From positions 1 through 10,378 of the forward strand of contig PBSP01000039.1 of the NCBI GenBank assembly GCA_002726845.1: a stretch of 10,378 bases of DNA, in the 5' to 3' direction. This DNA comes from Methanobacteriota archaeon. GTDB lineage: Archaea; Thermoplasmatota; Poseidoniia; Poseidoniales; Poseidoniaceae. Within the stretch, counting starts at the first letter, position 1. Each line of letters starts with the position of its first letter. Below, in pieces: positions 1 to 6,893 of the stretch. The notes below the pieces were generated by a model. It was given only the letters and a program-made list of their open reading frames with translations, was not told where the DNA came from and ran no database searches. The position numbers and the translations under genes are program-made.

Positions 1-1305
1 ATCTTTCTTGGTTCCACCAGGGCCGCCTTTTGGTGGGCCACTCTTTTTCGGACCAGGTGGTCCGGATCTAGAGGGCCCAGGTGGTCCCGATCGAGAAGGT
101 CCGGGTGGTCCCGACCGAGAAGGTCCAGGTGGACCTTTACGTGTTTGTTCCACGACCTCTTCTTCCTCTTCTTCGAATATAGCGCCGCAATGAGGGCACT
201 TAGAATCGGATTCTTTGACGAGGCCATCACAAACCTCGCAGGCAAACATCTCCTCGTCGCTCTCTTCATCCTCTGCGCCGATTGTAGTGACCTCTCCATC
301 TTTCATGCATGAGAGAACGATTTCAACCCCCATGTCATAGCCTTTGAGTGCAACTTCGGTTTGGATTGCATGCTCAAATGCTGAAGTCAAATCCTCAGGC
401 GTATCAAGCACTCGTCCATCGTCAACATAAGTGAGGTTGACCACCAGAACACCATCGTTTACCTTCGCTTCAGGTGTTTCGACGGCTACCCCTCGTTTTC
501 TTGCAACACGGCGAGATGCGACCTCACACATGCGTCTAAGAAGAGCATCATTCGGTCCGTCGGCATTCGATTGCCCCATTGCTCCTGCGATGACTTCAGC
601 TGCTGGAGTGATACCTTGTGCATCTCGCAAGTGAGGTGGTAATTCTGCTCCGAGATTTGCAAGGACGTTTGATGCGCTGGATTGGTTCATGTTCAACCAT
701 TGGTTACGGCGTTCATTCTTGACAGCCCGTTCTGTTTCTGCGAGTCGATTGACCATTGCATCGGTCGGAGAAGCCGATGGATTGTTCGACACTGTTGTTC
801 CACCAAGTTGTCTTCCGAGTTGCGATTCGACATTACTGGGGGCTACTCCACTCGCAAGGGTCGGTCCACGCGGCTGCTGCGGAATATCGGTTTGAAGAGT
901 ATTCACATCCCCAACATTCCCTTGCTGCAGAGGTTGTTGAGGAATGAAATTCTGCTGTTGTGGGAATTGATTGCTCATTTGGTTTGGGAATTGGCTTGGT
1001 TGTTGAGGAGGTAATTGCCCTCCTGGTGGGAGATTGTTTTGTTGCTGGAGTCCAGATGCGATGTTCTGTAGGATGTCGGCAGGTATTCCCTGCGGCATAC
1101 CTTGTTGCTGCATTTCTCGCTGTTGACGCACAGCTTCTCCGGATACAACACCAAAGCCCCGTCCTCCGGTAACTTCGCCACCACCTAGGCTTGTTGTTCC
1201 CATAGCAGAAAAACTACCGGCTCTTGAGAACTCTTGACGTGCTCCACACTCCGAGCAAAAGATGGAATCATCAGGGATTACTGCTGCACAGGAACCACAC
1301 TCCAT
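1..1305 (-). CDS. Double zinc-ribbon protein with Gln/Pro-rich linker and Gly-Pro-rich repeat tail (3' end outside window)
   Basis: The frame is open for 435 codons from ATG at 1303-1305 to the left edge, with no stop, so the C-terminus is missing. An in-frame TAG lies 18 bases upstream and GGTGAGGAG directly precedes the ATG, which fixes the start. Residues 3-20 form a zinc ribbon (C3, C6, C17, C20; C-x2-C-x10-C-x2-C). Residues about 60-148 are a low-complexity Gln/Pro/Asn-rich linker. Residues about 165-345 look folded but I do not recognise them. A second zinc ribbon has the same spacing (C356, C359, C370, C373). An acidic Glu run follows (about 378-386), then four 8-residue Gly-Pro-rich repeats and a Lys/Gly/Pro tail. 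No signal peptide or membrane segment is seen, so it is probably cytoplasmic. The two ribbons suggest binding of nucleic acid or protein, but the function is unknown. It is divergent from the prenyl synthase gene at 1433. Confidence 0.85.
   Translation of the reverse strand, partial: MECGSCAAVIPDDSIFCSECGARQEFSRAGSFSAMGTTSLGGGEVTGGRGFGVVSGEAVRQQREMQQQGMPQGIPADILQNIASGLQQQNNLPPGGQLPPQQPSQFPNQMSNQFPQQQNFIPQQPLQQGNVGDVNTLQTDIPQQPRGPTLASGVAPSNVESQLGRQLGGTTVSNNPSASPTDAMVNRLAETERAVKNERRNQWLNMNQSSASNVLANLGAELPPHLRDAQGITPAAEVIAGAMGQSNADGPNDALLRRMCEVASRRVARKRGVAVETPEAKVNDGVLVVNLTYVDDGRVLDTPEDLTSAFEHAIQTEVALKGYDMGVEIVLSCMKDGEVTTIGAEDEESDEEMFACEVCDGLVKESDSKCPHCGAIFEEEEEEVVEQTRKGPPGPSRSGPPGPSRSGPPGPSRSGPPGPKKSGPPKGGPGGTKKD
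40..135 (-). repeat. Four tandem 24-bp coding repeats (GPPGPSRS-type)
   Basis: Four in-frame units of 24 bp lie at 112-135, 88-111, 64-87 and 40-63 (read on the minus strand). They encode GPPGPSRS three times and then GPPGPKKS, corresponding to residues 391-422 of the zinc-ribbon protein. The first three peptides are identical although six of the eight codons vary synonymously between copies (for example Arg as CGG, CGA and AGA). Period 8 breaks a Gly-X-Y register, so this is not a true collagen helix. Confidence 0.9.
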
Positions 1306-1421
1306 CTCCTCACCCTTCCATACCTAGACATCCTTGATTCTAAAGTCTTCTATCCTCTGTTGTGCAAATGGCCCAAGACAGCGTGAGAATCTTCATGCGG
1401 GAGAGGTTGGTGGTTGGAATA

Positions 1422-1427
1422 GGAGGG
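1422..1427 (+). promoter_or_regulatory. Shine-Dalgarno site deciding the start of the first prenyl synthase
   Basis: GGAGGG lies 5 bases before ATG 1433. This favours 1433 over the in-frame ATG at 1334, whose extra 33 residues do not look like the family, and over the ATG at 1442. Confidence 0.7.
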
Positions 1428-1432
1428 AGCGC

Positions 1433-2449
1433 ATGACGGTCATGATCAGCGACGAAATTGACATCTTGCTTGAAAAAACCTCACGCTCTTTTTACCCGAC
1501 TCTCAAGTATCTACCAAAAAAGATACGCGGACAAATTGGTTTGCTTTACCTTTTGGCCAGAGTCGCTGATACGATAGCAGATTCAAAAGCAGGTGAAACA
1601 AACCTGCTAATTGAGGCCTTGACTCAGTATAATGAAGCAGCACAAGGCCGTTCGTCGCAGCTTCCTGACTTGATTGACCTCGCCGAAATTCAATCAAACC
1701 CAGATGAAGCAACATTGCTTAGAAACGTGAAAAAGGTCGTTGATGCGCTTAAGTTCTACACAAAAGAAGACCAAATTCGAATTTTGGAGTGCTTGGATGT
1801 TATTGTAGGTGGCCAAATACTCGACTTGCAACGATTTGGAATCGCCAAGGAGGGAGGTACCATTTCATCCCTAGAATCTGAGGAGCAATTGGATGATTAT
1901 ACTTACAGAGTAGCGGGTTGTGTTGGAGTTTTTTGGACGAAAATGTCCTTAGCACACATCATTACATTGCCCGAGCAAAAGCAGGAATTGTTTTATGAAA
2001 ACGGTGTACGCTTCGGCAAGGCTTTGCAAATGATAAACATCTTACGAGACATTCCTGAAGATCTGCGCTTTGGTCGTTGCTATATCCCAGGACCATCGCT
2101 AGAGGAACATGGTCTAGAGCCTAAAGACTTGCTTGAATCGAGTAACATTGACAAATTTCGACCGCTCTATGATTCGTATCTCGAACTTACGAGCGAGCAT
2201 CTCGATGCAGCAGTTGATTACATTCGCATGATACCTGATCGACAATTTAGGCTGAAAGCTGCCTCCATGCTCCCCGTTTTAATCGGTCAAAGAACCGTTA
2301 CGTTGCTTCGAGACGGAAACATTTTGGATTCGGATGAGAAAATCAAGGTTACTCGAGATGAGATGAAAGGATACTTCAAAAAATTACTTCGCGCATTGTT
2401 TATTCCGGGAGGCGTGAGAAGGTTATTAGAAAAGAACAAAAACCTGTAA
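1433..2449 (+). CDS. Squalene/phytoene synthase family protein (squalene-synthase-like)
   Basis: This predicted 338-residue trans-isoprenyl diphosphate synthase joins two prenyl diphosphates (farnesyl or geranylgeranyl) head to head through a cyclopropyl intermediate. Both Mg-diphosphate-binding Asp motifs are present: DTIAD at residues 46-50 inside RVADTIADS, and RDIPED (D206, D210) within NILRDIPEDLRFGRCYIP. The N-terminal SRSFYPTLKYLP (17-28) and YTYRVAGCVG (156-165) also fit the family. The RVADTIAD form and the SRSFY-TL--LP start resemble bacterial squalene synthases more than phytoene synthases, so squalene or dehydrosqualene is my preferred product. Length is normal for the family. The start at 1433 is set by GGAGGG five bases upstream. 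A second, divergent family member follows 106 bp downstream on the same strand. Family assignment is firm; substrate and product are inferred. Confidence 0.88.
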   Translation: MTVMISDEIDILLEKTSRSFYPTLKYLPKKIRGQIGLLYLLARVADTIADSKAGETNLLIEALTQYNEAAQGRSSQLPDLIDLAEIQSNPDEATLLRNVKKVVDALKFYTKEDQIRILECLDVIVGGQILDLQRFGIAKEGGTISSLESEEQLDDYTYRVAGCVGVFWTKMSLAHIITLPEQKQELFYENGVRFGKALQMINILRDIPEDLRFGRCYIPGPSLEEHGLEPKDLLESSNIDKFRPLYDSYLELTSEHLDAAVDYIRMIPDRQFRLKAASMLPVLIGQRTVTLLRDGNILDSDEKIKVTRDEMKGYFKKLLRALFIPGGVRRLLEKNKNL

Positions 2450-2478
2450 CAACTCCTTTGTTAGTAAATAATTACTCC

Positions 2479-2488
2479 TTTTTAAAAT
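2479..2488 (+). promoter_or_regulatory. Possible TATA box before the second prenyl synthase
   Basis: TTTTTAAAAT lies in the A/T-rich start of the 106-bp gap between the two prenyl synthase genes, about 70 bases before the start at 2556. In archaea transcription would start about 25 bases downstream, leaving a leader of roughly 40-50 bases. This would allow the second gene to be transcribed separately from the first. Based on composition and position only. Confidence 0.3.
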
Positions 2489-2555
2489 CACCAACAATTG
2501 CGAACGTCCGAGAGGAGGACTCTTAAACAACGAGTGCTAGGCGTAGGTGTTTACG

Positions 2556-3851
2556 ATGCTGGAACGCCGCAAACCGCTCGACCTTCTCTTTCCACTCAAA
2601 GGCGGAGCGGAGAGTTCTGTTGAAGCAAAAACATCCCCGACCCCACTCGACCGATTGCGAGCCGGTGTCATGCTTGCTCGGGATGCCGTTAAGGCGGTAA
2701 GCGTCACCGCAATGGAAGCGCTCCGAGAGGGGGCGATGATGATTGGTTTGTTCAACGAGCGAAATGAACTCATCGATCCCTTCGTAGATTTGGATGCTCC
2801 TATTTGGTCGGATAAACCACCCATTGAACTCTACCGACTGGCCTACCGTTATTGCGAAGAACTAACGAAACGTGAAGCAGGAAACTTCTATCATTCTTTC
2901 AAGTACCTTCCTGACGAACAACGCTTGGCAATGTGTGCAGTTTACGCATTCTGCCGTCGTGCAGACGATATTGCAGATGGCGATTGGGCGGACCGTTTCC
3001 CAGGTTCAACAGTTGAGCTGAGTCAAGAAGCAATCGAATATCGACTTCAACTGGAGTCACTCCAAAATCGAACGACCATACTTGAAGACGAGATGTATCT
3101 CAACAAAATCAATCAGTTGTTTTTCTTTAGAAAGAAGTTGTCAACCTGCTACAATGATGTGTACAGTACCGATCCAGTGTTCCTTGCTCTCAAGGATACC
3201 ATCACCCGCTACAACATCCCCCGGGGCGTTTTTGATGACTTGATATCGGGTATGGAAGACGACCTATACAGCAACCGCTATCGTACCTTTGAAGAATTGT
3301 ACGTGTATTGCTACCGTGTTGCCTCGGTTGTCGGCCTTATGTGCATCGAAATCTACGGTTATGATGACCCACGTGCCCGCAAGTTTGCAGAATCTTGGGG
3401 CATTTTCATGCAACTTACCAACGTCTTGCGAGATGTTGGTGAAGACATAGAGCGTGACCGAGTGTACCTCCCATTGGATGAACTTGAACGCAACGGCATG
3501 ACTGAAAGCGATCTATCCGGTGGAAAGGTCGTTTTGAACACGGCATGGGAACCGTATTGTCATCATTATGCCAAGCGTGCGCGTACCTATCTTGAAGAGG
3601 CTCGGCAACTTCTTCCACTTCTTCCTCGACGTACCCGTTACTCACCGGCAGCCATGATTGCTTTCTATGACAAAATACTCAAGCAGATCGAAAAACAACA
3701 GGGCGACGTCTTCACCCGCCGGGTTGGCTTGAACAAAGTGCAAAAATTGAGTCTTGCAGCAGCAGTGTACCTTCGCCATCGGTTCTTACCACGGTTCCTC
3801 GATCCAGTATGGGCTGGACTTGCTCGAATTGGTTTGCTACCGAATGTTTGA
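2556..3851 (+). CDS. crtB: Phytoene synthase-like protein with N-terminal extension
   Basis: This is a second head-to-head prenyl synthase, 431 residues, predicted to condense two geranylgeranyl diphosphates to phytoene. It shows FYHSFKYLP (111-119), the first Asp motif DDIAD (137-141), GMEDDL (232-237), YCYRVASVVG (251-260) and the second Asp motif in NVLRDVGED (289-297) followed by RDRVYLP. These match the CrtB/HpnD branch better than squalene synthase. The catalytic domain only begins near residue 90. The preceding stretch is unusual, with a long hydrophobic/amphipathic helix-like segment (about 32-66), and makes the protein longer than the roughly 300 residues typical of bacterial CrtB. 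AGGTG sits 6 bases before ATG 2556, which favours it over GTG 2547; a stop at 2544-2546 excludes any longer form. An HpnD-like role (presqualene diphosphate) cannot be excluded. Its stop lies 5 bp from the stop of the convergent dehydrogenase gene. Confidence 0.85.
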   Translation: MLERRKPLDLLFPLKGGAESSVEAKTSPTPLDRLRAGVMLARDAVKAVSVTAMEALREGAMMIGLFNERNELIDPFVDLDAPIWSDKPPIELYRLAYRYCEELTKREAGNFYHSFKYLPDEQRLAMCAVYAFCRRADDIADGDWADRFPGSTVELSQEAIEYRLQLESLQNRTTILEDEMYLNKINQLFFFRKKLSTCYNDVYSTDPVFLALKDTITRYNIPRGVFDDLISGMEDDLYSNRYRTFEELYVYCYRVASVVGLMCIEIYGYDDPRARKFAESWGIFMQLTNVLRDVGEDIERDRVYLPLDELERNGMTESDLSGGKVVLNTAWEPYCHHYAKRARTYLEEARQLLPLLPRRTRYSPAAMIAFYDKILKQIEKQQGDVFTRRVGLNKVQKLSLAAAVYLRHRFLPRFLDPVWAGLARIGLLPNV

Positions 3852-3868
3852 TTGACTCAAACACTTCG
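3841..3868. terminator. Hairpin spanning both stop codons of convergent genes
   Basis: CGAATGTTTGA (3841-3851) pairs with TCAAACA-C-TTCG (3857-3868) as an 11-bp stem with a single bulged C (3864) and a 5-base loop. The stem includes the TGA of the phytoene synthase-like gene (3849-3851) and the TGA of the dehydrogenase gene (3857-3859 on the minus strand). It could act in both directions as a 3'-end or termination structure. There is no strong U-tract, so classic intrinsic termination is uncertain. Confidence 0.4.
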
Positions 3869-5032
3869 AGTGAATGCTTGGATTCCCGTAATGTATCGTC
3901 CCAAGATGAGATTGTGGATGTCGTGAGTTCCTTCGTAGGTTTTTACCGACTCGAGGTTTGCCATGTGACGCATGACTGGATATTCGTCCAAAATACCGTT
4001 TGCACCATGAATGTCACGAGCAATGCGGGCGATTTCAAGAGCAATGTCGACGTTGTTCATCTTAGCGAGGGAAATTTGTTCATTGAACCACGTACCATCG
4101 TCTTTCTTGCGGCCAAGATGGTAGGCAAGAAGTTGACCTTTTGTTATCTCACGAAGCATCCAAGCCAACTTGTTCTGAATGAGTTGATAGGACGCAATTG
4201 GATGATCAAACTGAATTCTGCTTAATGAATAGGTCTTCGCGCTATGGAAACAAGCCATTGCAGCACCCAGTGCGCCCCATGAAATACCGTATCGTGCATT
4301 GTTTAGACAGGAAAACGGACCTTTCAATCCCTTTACGCCAGGAAGAATCCGGTCCTTCGGAATTTTGCAATCTTGGAACACAAGTTCCGATGTTACAGAT
4401 GCCTTTAGCGAGTGTTTTCCTTTCATTTCAGGTGCACTGAAACCTTCGTCATCCTTCTCGACAATAAAACCGCGAATTACACCGTCAAGTTTGGCCCATA
4501 CGATAGCGACATCAGCAATCGTACCGTTCGTAATCCACATTTTGGCTCCGTTGAGCAGGTAGTGATCACCCATGTCTTCTGCTTTTGTGATCATGTCCCC
4601 TGGGTTTGAACCGTAATCCGGTTCGGTAAGGCCAAAACATCCAATCCATTCTCCAGAGGTCATCTTTGGTAGGTAGTGATTTTTTTGTTCTTCGGTTCCA
4701 AAGTCCCATATGGGGTACATTGCCAGCGATCCTTGGACGGAGGCAAAGGAGCGCAATCCTGAATCCCCACGCTCAAGTTCTTGGCAAATCAAACCGTAAG
4801 CGACATACGATAATCCAGGGCATCCGTAGCCCTTGAGCGGTGCACCTAAAACACCCATTTCACCCAAAGCAACGCGCCATTCATCAAGGAAAATGCCTTC
4901 TTCGCACGCATGCTCGATTTTTGGAATAACTTCCTCATCGACCCATTCACGAACCAGGTCGCGTATCATAATTTCTTCTTCGGTTAGTAGGGATTCGATG
5001 TCGTAAAAATCGATGTCTTCGAACGGTTCCAT
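3857..5032 (-). CDS. gcdH: Glutaryl-CoA dehydrogenase-like acyl-CoA dehydrogenase
   Basis: This 391-residue FAD enzyme is predicted to oxidise and decarboxylate glutaryl-CoA to crotonyl-CoA in lysine/tryptophan degradation, passing electrons to ETF. Features shared with the glutaryl-CoA dehydrogenase branch are YGCPGLSYVAYGL (69-81), GLRSFASVQGSL (92-103) with R94, equivalent to the arginine that binds the substrate carboxylate in the human enzyme, GCFGLTEPDYGSNPGDM (131-147), and a C-terminal TYEGTHDIHNLILGR in which E367 matches the catalytic base. The closing ITGIQAFT is also typical. Length matches mature family members. The ATG at 5030-5032 is preceded by GAGG at 7 bases, inside an inverted repeat (5036-5060). 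The gene is 71 bp downstream of the beta-propeller gene on the same strand and converges on the phytoene synthase-like gene. etfB/etfA, its likely acceptor, lie later in the window. Another short-chain dicarboxylyl-CoA substrate is possible. Confidence 0.92.
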   Translation of the reverse strand: MEPFEDIDFYDIESLLTEEEIMIRDLVREWVDEEVIPKIEHACEEGIFLDEWRVALGEMGVLGAPLKGYGCPGLSYVAYGLICQELERGDSGLRSFASVQGSLAMYPIWDFGTEEQKNHYLPKMTSGEWIGCFGLTEPDYGSNPGDMITKAEDMGDHYLLNGAKMWITNGTIADVAIVWAKLDGVIRGFIVEKDDEGFSAPEMKGKHSLKASVTSELVFQDCKIPKDRILPGVKGLKGPFSCLNNARYGISWGALGAAMACFHSAKTYSLSRIQFDHPIASYQLIQNKLAWMLREITKGQLLAYHLGRKKDDGTWFNEQISLAKMNNVDIALEIARIARDIHGANGILDEYPVMRHMANLESVKTYEGTHDIHNLILGRYITGIQAFTRSV

Positions 5033-5035
5033 GGA

Positions 5036-5060
5036 GTTGCCTCAGTTCGTGGGAGGCAAC
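5036..5060 (-). promoter_or_regulatory. Perfect inverted repeat over the ribosome-binding site of the glutaryl-CoA dehydrogenase gene
   Basis: GTTGCCTC (5036-5043) and GAGGCAAC (5053-5060) form a perfect 8-bp inverted repeat with a 9-base spacer, starting 3 bases upstream of the ATG. On the coding strand the proximal arm contains the GAGG Shine-Dalgarno element. As RNA the hairpin would hide the ribosome-binding site; as DNA it could be a dimeric repressor operator. Which one applies cannot be told from one copy. Confidence 0.5.
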
Positions 5061-5103
5061 ACAATTGATGAACCTTAGCCCGAATAGAAAATGTTCTTTC
5101 TCC

Positions 5104-6270
5104 TCAGTCTTTCTTTTCAAAGCCTCGCAGTTGCCTGTATTTACGCTGTAAATATGGGCTATTCATGAAAATCAGACCAATGATGACACCCGGCACCGAG
5201 ATGGCAACTGCAGCAAAAACAATGGTTTCCATAATGCCCAGACTCTGGTAGCTTTCAACCGGGAAAATCTGTACAATTGAGCCCTCATTTGTCATCATCC
5301 ATCCATCGTCTTCGCCAATTTCCCACATGAACGCAATGCTTTGACCAGCAATCTCTGGATTGTAAGAGGTAATAGCATCGGATTCAACATGCATGAAGAC
5401 TTCATCATCATCGACTTTGTATCGAACGGATTCCATTGGAGCAAGATGAATCAGTGAGGTTCCATCAAATCCCCGGCTTGCAGCAATAAAATCGGTCGAT
5501 CCTTGTTGCAACTGCATAACTTGCCCAGTGGTGGATTTGGATGCGTCCTGTATGTTGAGGACAATTGAGATATGTCGACGACCACTTGCAAATGCGGCAC
5601 ATTTTGGGTAGCTCCCATCGGAACAGTCGGCTGCAACCCAAGTGTCGCTCGATGTGCCGTCAAGCCAGGTTATTTCGCGTGTTCGATCGAGAACTGCAAG
5701 TCCATCGTTAAGTGATGAAACGACGCAGATGTTCTGCTCGAGGTGGCATGCGATATCAGTGATTTCTGTAGATTTTGTATTTTCTAATTGAACCAATCCC
5801 TCTCCTTCGTTGAAGCTGTAGATGTTTCCGTTTTTTGCACCAAAGAATGCTAAATCTCCACCAGCTCGCCATGATGTTGCACTCAGTTCGGTGCTTCCTA
5901 GGATCCCTGCACCATTCACCGCCTCAACACTGTTGTCAGCCAGTGAATAGCGCAAAGCAGCACCTAGGTCACCTGCAATCAGTGCAGTTTCACCGTTTGG
6001 ATGCCAAGAGACATCATTGAAGCGGGCTGAGCGTTTGCTATCGATGGATTGGTCCTGACTCCTATCGCCCGGCGCGGTTGTGGAAATGATGTGAATGAAA
6101 CCTTCATCTCCAACGAGAATGATCAGTGAGCCGTTAGGGGAAACTTCTCCTGTACGTATGTTTAATCCTTCCATCCCAAGTGCATTCTCCTGACTAAAAC
6201 CAACCTCGGAAGCGGAAACAAGCGGTGCCATGAGCATGAGGAAAAATAAGAAAAGAGCCCTTGTGCGCAT
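5104..6270 (-). CDS. Secreted, membrane-anchored beta-propeller-like (WD40-like) protein
   Basis: This 388-residue protein begins with a signal peptide (MRTRALFLFFLMLMAPLVSA, likely cleavage near residues 20-21). A body of repeated beta-strand blocks resembles WD40/YVTN-type propeller blades, for example DVSWHPNGETALIAGD and repeated GxIxxF/Y-type strands. Near the C-terminus a hydrophobic segment (about 350-369) is followed by a 19-residue basic tail (NSPYLQRKYRQLRGFEKKD). The predicted topology is a propeller outside the cell with one membrane anchor and a short cytoplasmic tail. Two close cysteine pairs, C-x6-C and C-x7-C, in the body fit extracellular disulfides. An in-frame ATG at 6345 would place 25 residues before the signal peptide, so the start at 6268-6270 is preferred. 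The substrate or partner is unknown. It lies directly upstream of the dehydrogenase gene and divergent from the DUF5611-like gene. Confidence 0.75.
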   Translation of the reverse strand: MRTRALFLFFLMLMAPLVSASEVGFSQENALGMEGLNIRTGEVSPNGSLIILVGDEGFIHIISTTAPGDRSQDQSIDSKRSARFNDVSWHPNGETALIAGDLGAALRYSLADNSVEAVNGAGILGSTELSATSWRAGGDLAFFGAKNGNIYSFNEGEGLVQLENTKSTEITDIACHLEQNICVVSSLNDGLAVLDRTREITWLDGTSSDTWVAADCSDGSYPKCAAFASGRRHISIVLNIQDASKSTTGQVMQLQQGSTDFIAASRGFDGTSLIHLAPMESVRYKVDDDEVFMHVESDAITSYNPEIAGQSIAFMWEIGEDDGWMMTNEGSIVQIFPVESYQSLGIMETIVFAAVAISVPGVIIGLIFMNSPYLQRKYRQLRGFEKKD

Positions 6271-6359
6271 GCTTGTCCCATGCAATCTTACAAAAAAACC
6301 CCACTCTTTGGGTGGTTTGTTGTTCGTGAGCCTTATGAGGTTCATGTTGATGGCCCATC

Positions 6360-6884
6360 ATGGAGCGATTCGCAGTTAAGAGAGGTCTAGAGAAAACAAT
6401 CGGTGGGAACGCAGGTTTAGCAAAGTTGGCAGCACAACATTTCAACGATGTACAAGCGAATGTGAACGGCGAATTTCAAGCATCCTTCGGTCTGTTATCC
6501 AACATATCGGGCTGCTACACCGAACAAGGAAAACTACAGGTCGATGTCGTGCAACTAAAAGGAGCAGATCTTGAATCCTTCCTCTCTGCAGAAGGTGGCC
6601 GAGAACAAGCGATGGAAAGTCGTCGTCGTTGGTCTTCCTTCCTTGATGCAGCCACAGGATACAATGCAAAGCAACGTGGAGATAAGGCCAAAGAAGACGC
6701 AAAAAAGTTTTCAAAAGCAAAATCCGCTATCAAAATGACCCGCAAATCGATCGAGATGAGCAGTACAGTTACACAGGAAACCATCGATAAAGCTGAAACA
6801 ATGATTGCTGAACTTGAAGCGATGATTGAGCGTGGAGAAGCACCATCTGAAGGTAAAGTGAAAAAACTGAGTGAACTTGTTTGA
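6360..6884 (+). CDS. DUF5611-like small conserved archaeal protein
   Basis: This 174-residue protein has no signal peptide or membrane segment. The N-terminus (MERFAVKRGLEK) and the pattern RRWSSFLDAATGYNAKQRGDKAK (about residues 89-111) resemble, from memory, the archaeal DUF5611 family, whose members share an RG start and an R-x-FL-x-x-ATGY-x-AK-x-R core. The function of that family is not known to me. After the core, the C-terminal 65 residues are strongly charged and likely helical or coiled-coil, longer than the family members I remember. A stop at 6348-6350 rules out a longer form; no clear Shine-Dalgarno precedes the ATG, so the message may be nearly leaderless. The gene is followed after 9 bases by tyrS, whose ribosome-binding site overlaps this stop codon, so the two are probably co-translated. 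Confidence 0.7.
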   Translation: MERFAVKRGLEKTIGGNAGLAKLAAQHFNDVQANVNGEFQASFGLLSNISGCYTEQGKLQVDVVQLKGADLESFLSAEGGREQAMESRRRWSSFLDAATGYNAKQRGDKAKEDAKKFSKAKSAIKMTRKSIEMSSTVTQETIDKAETMIAELEAMIERGEAPSEGKVKKLSELV

Positions 6885-6888
6885 GGTG
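6883..6888 (+). promoter_or_regulatory. Shine-Dalgarno site of tyrS overlapping the upstream stop codon
   Basis: GAGGTG starts inside the TGA stop (6882-6884) of the preceding gene and ends 5 bases before the TTG start at 6894. It supports the TTG start and translational coupling of the two genes. Confidence 0.7.
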
Positions 6889-6893
6889 TTGGT

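Noticed and set aside
40..135. Short tandem repeats as a CRISPR array
   Set aside because: The units are 24 bp, contiguous without spacers, and lie in frame inside a coding region.
8..193. Plus-strand reading frame rich in Gly-Pro, which looks like a collagen-like gene
   Set aside because: It is the complement of the repeat tail of the minus-strand zinc-ribbon protein, which has two intact zinc sites, a good ribosome-binding site and an uninterrupted 435-codon frame.
1000..1027. AGGAGG / CCTCCT inverted repeat
   Set aside because: It lies within the Gln/Pro-rich coding linker and is explained by Pro/Gly codons; no regulatory role is suggested by its position.
682..1172. Several overlapping plus-strand reading frames
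   Set aside because: They lie opposite the Gln/Pro-rich linker of the zinc-ribbon gene, show no recognisable motifs and have no Shine-Dalgarno support.
1334..1432. Upstream in-frame ATG extending the first prenyl synthase by 33 residues
   Set aside because: The extra residues do not resemble the family, and GGAGGG is correctly placed for ATG 1433.
2510..2536. Purine-rich GAGAGGAGGA followed by GTG 2534 as a separate small gene start
   Set aside because: The GTG is 14 bases away and out of frame with the synthase, and no supported reading frame begins there.
3809..4225. Plus-strand reading frame of 138 residues across the end of the dehydrogenase gene
   Set aside because: It overlaps two well-supported genes, has no family features and no ribosome-binding site.
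6271..6359. Divergent promoter elements between the propeller gene and the DUF5611-like gene (TTATGA at 6333-6338; A-rich tract near 6291-6297; imperfect repeat around CCAC/GTGG)
   Set aside because: No convincing TATA box at a consistent distance, and the repeat needs a two-base bulge; too weak to list as a feature.
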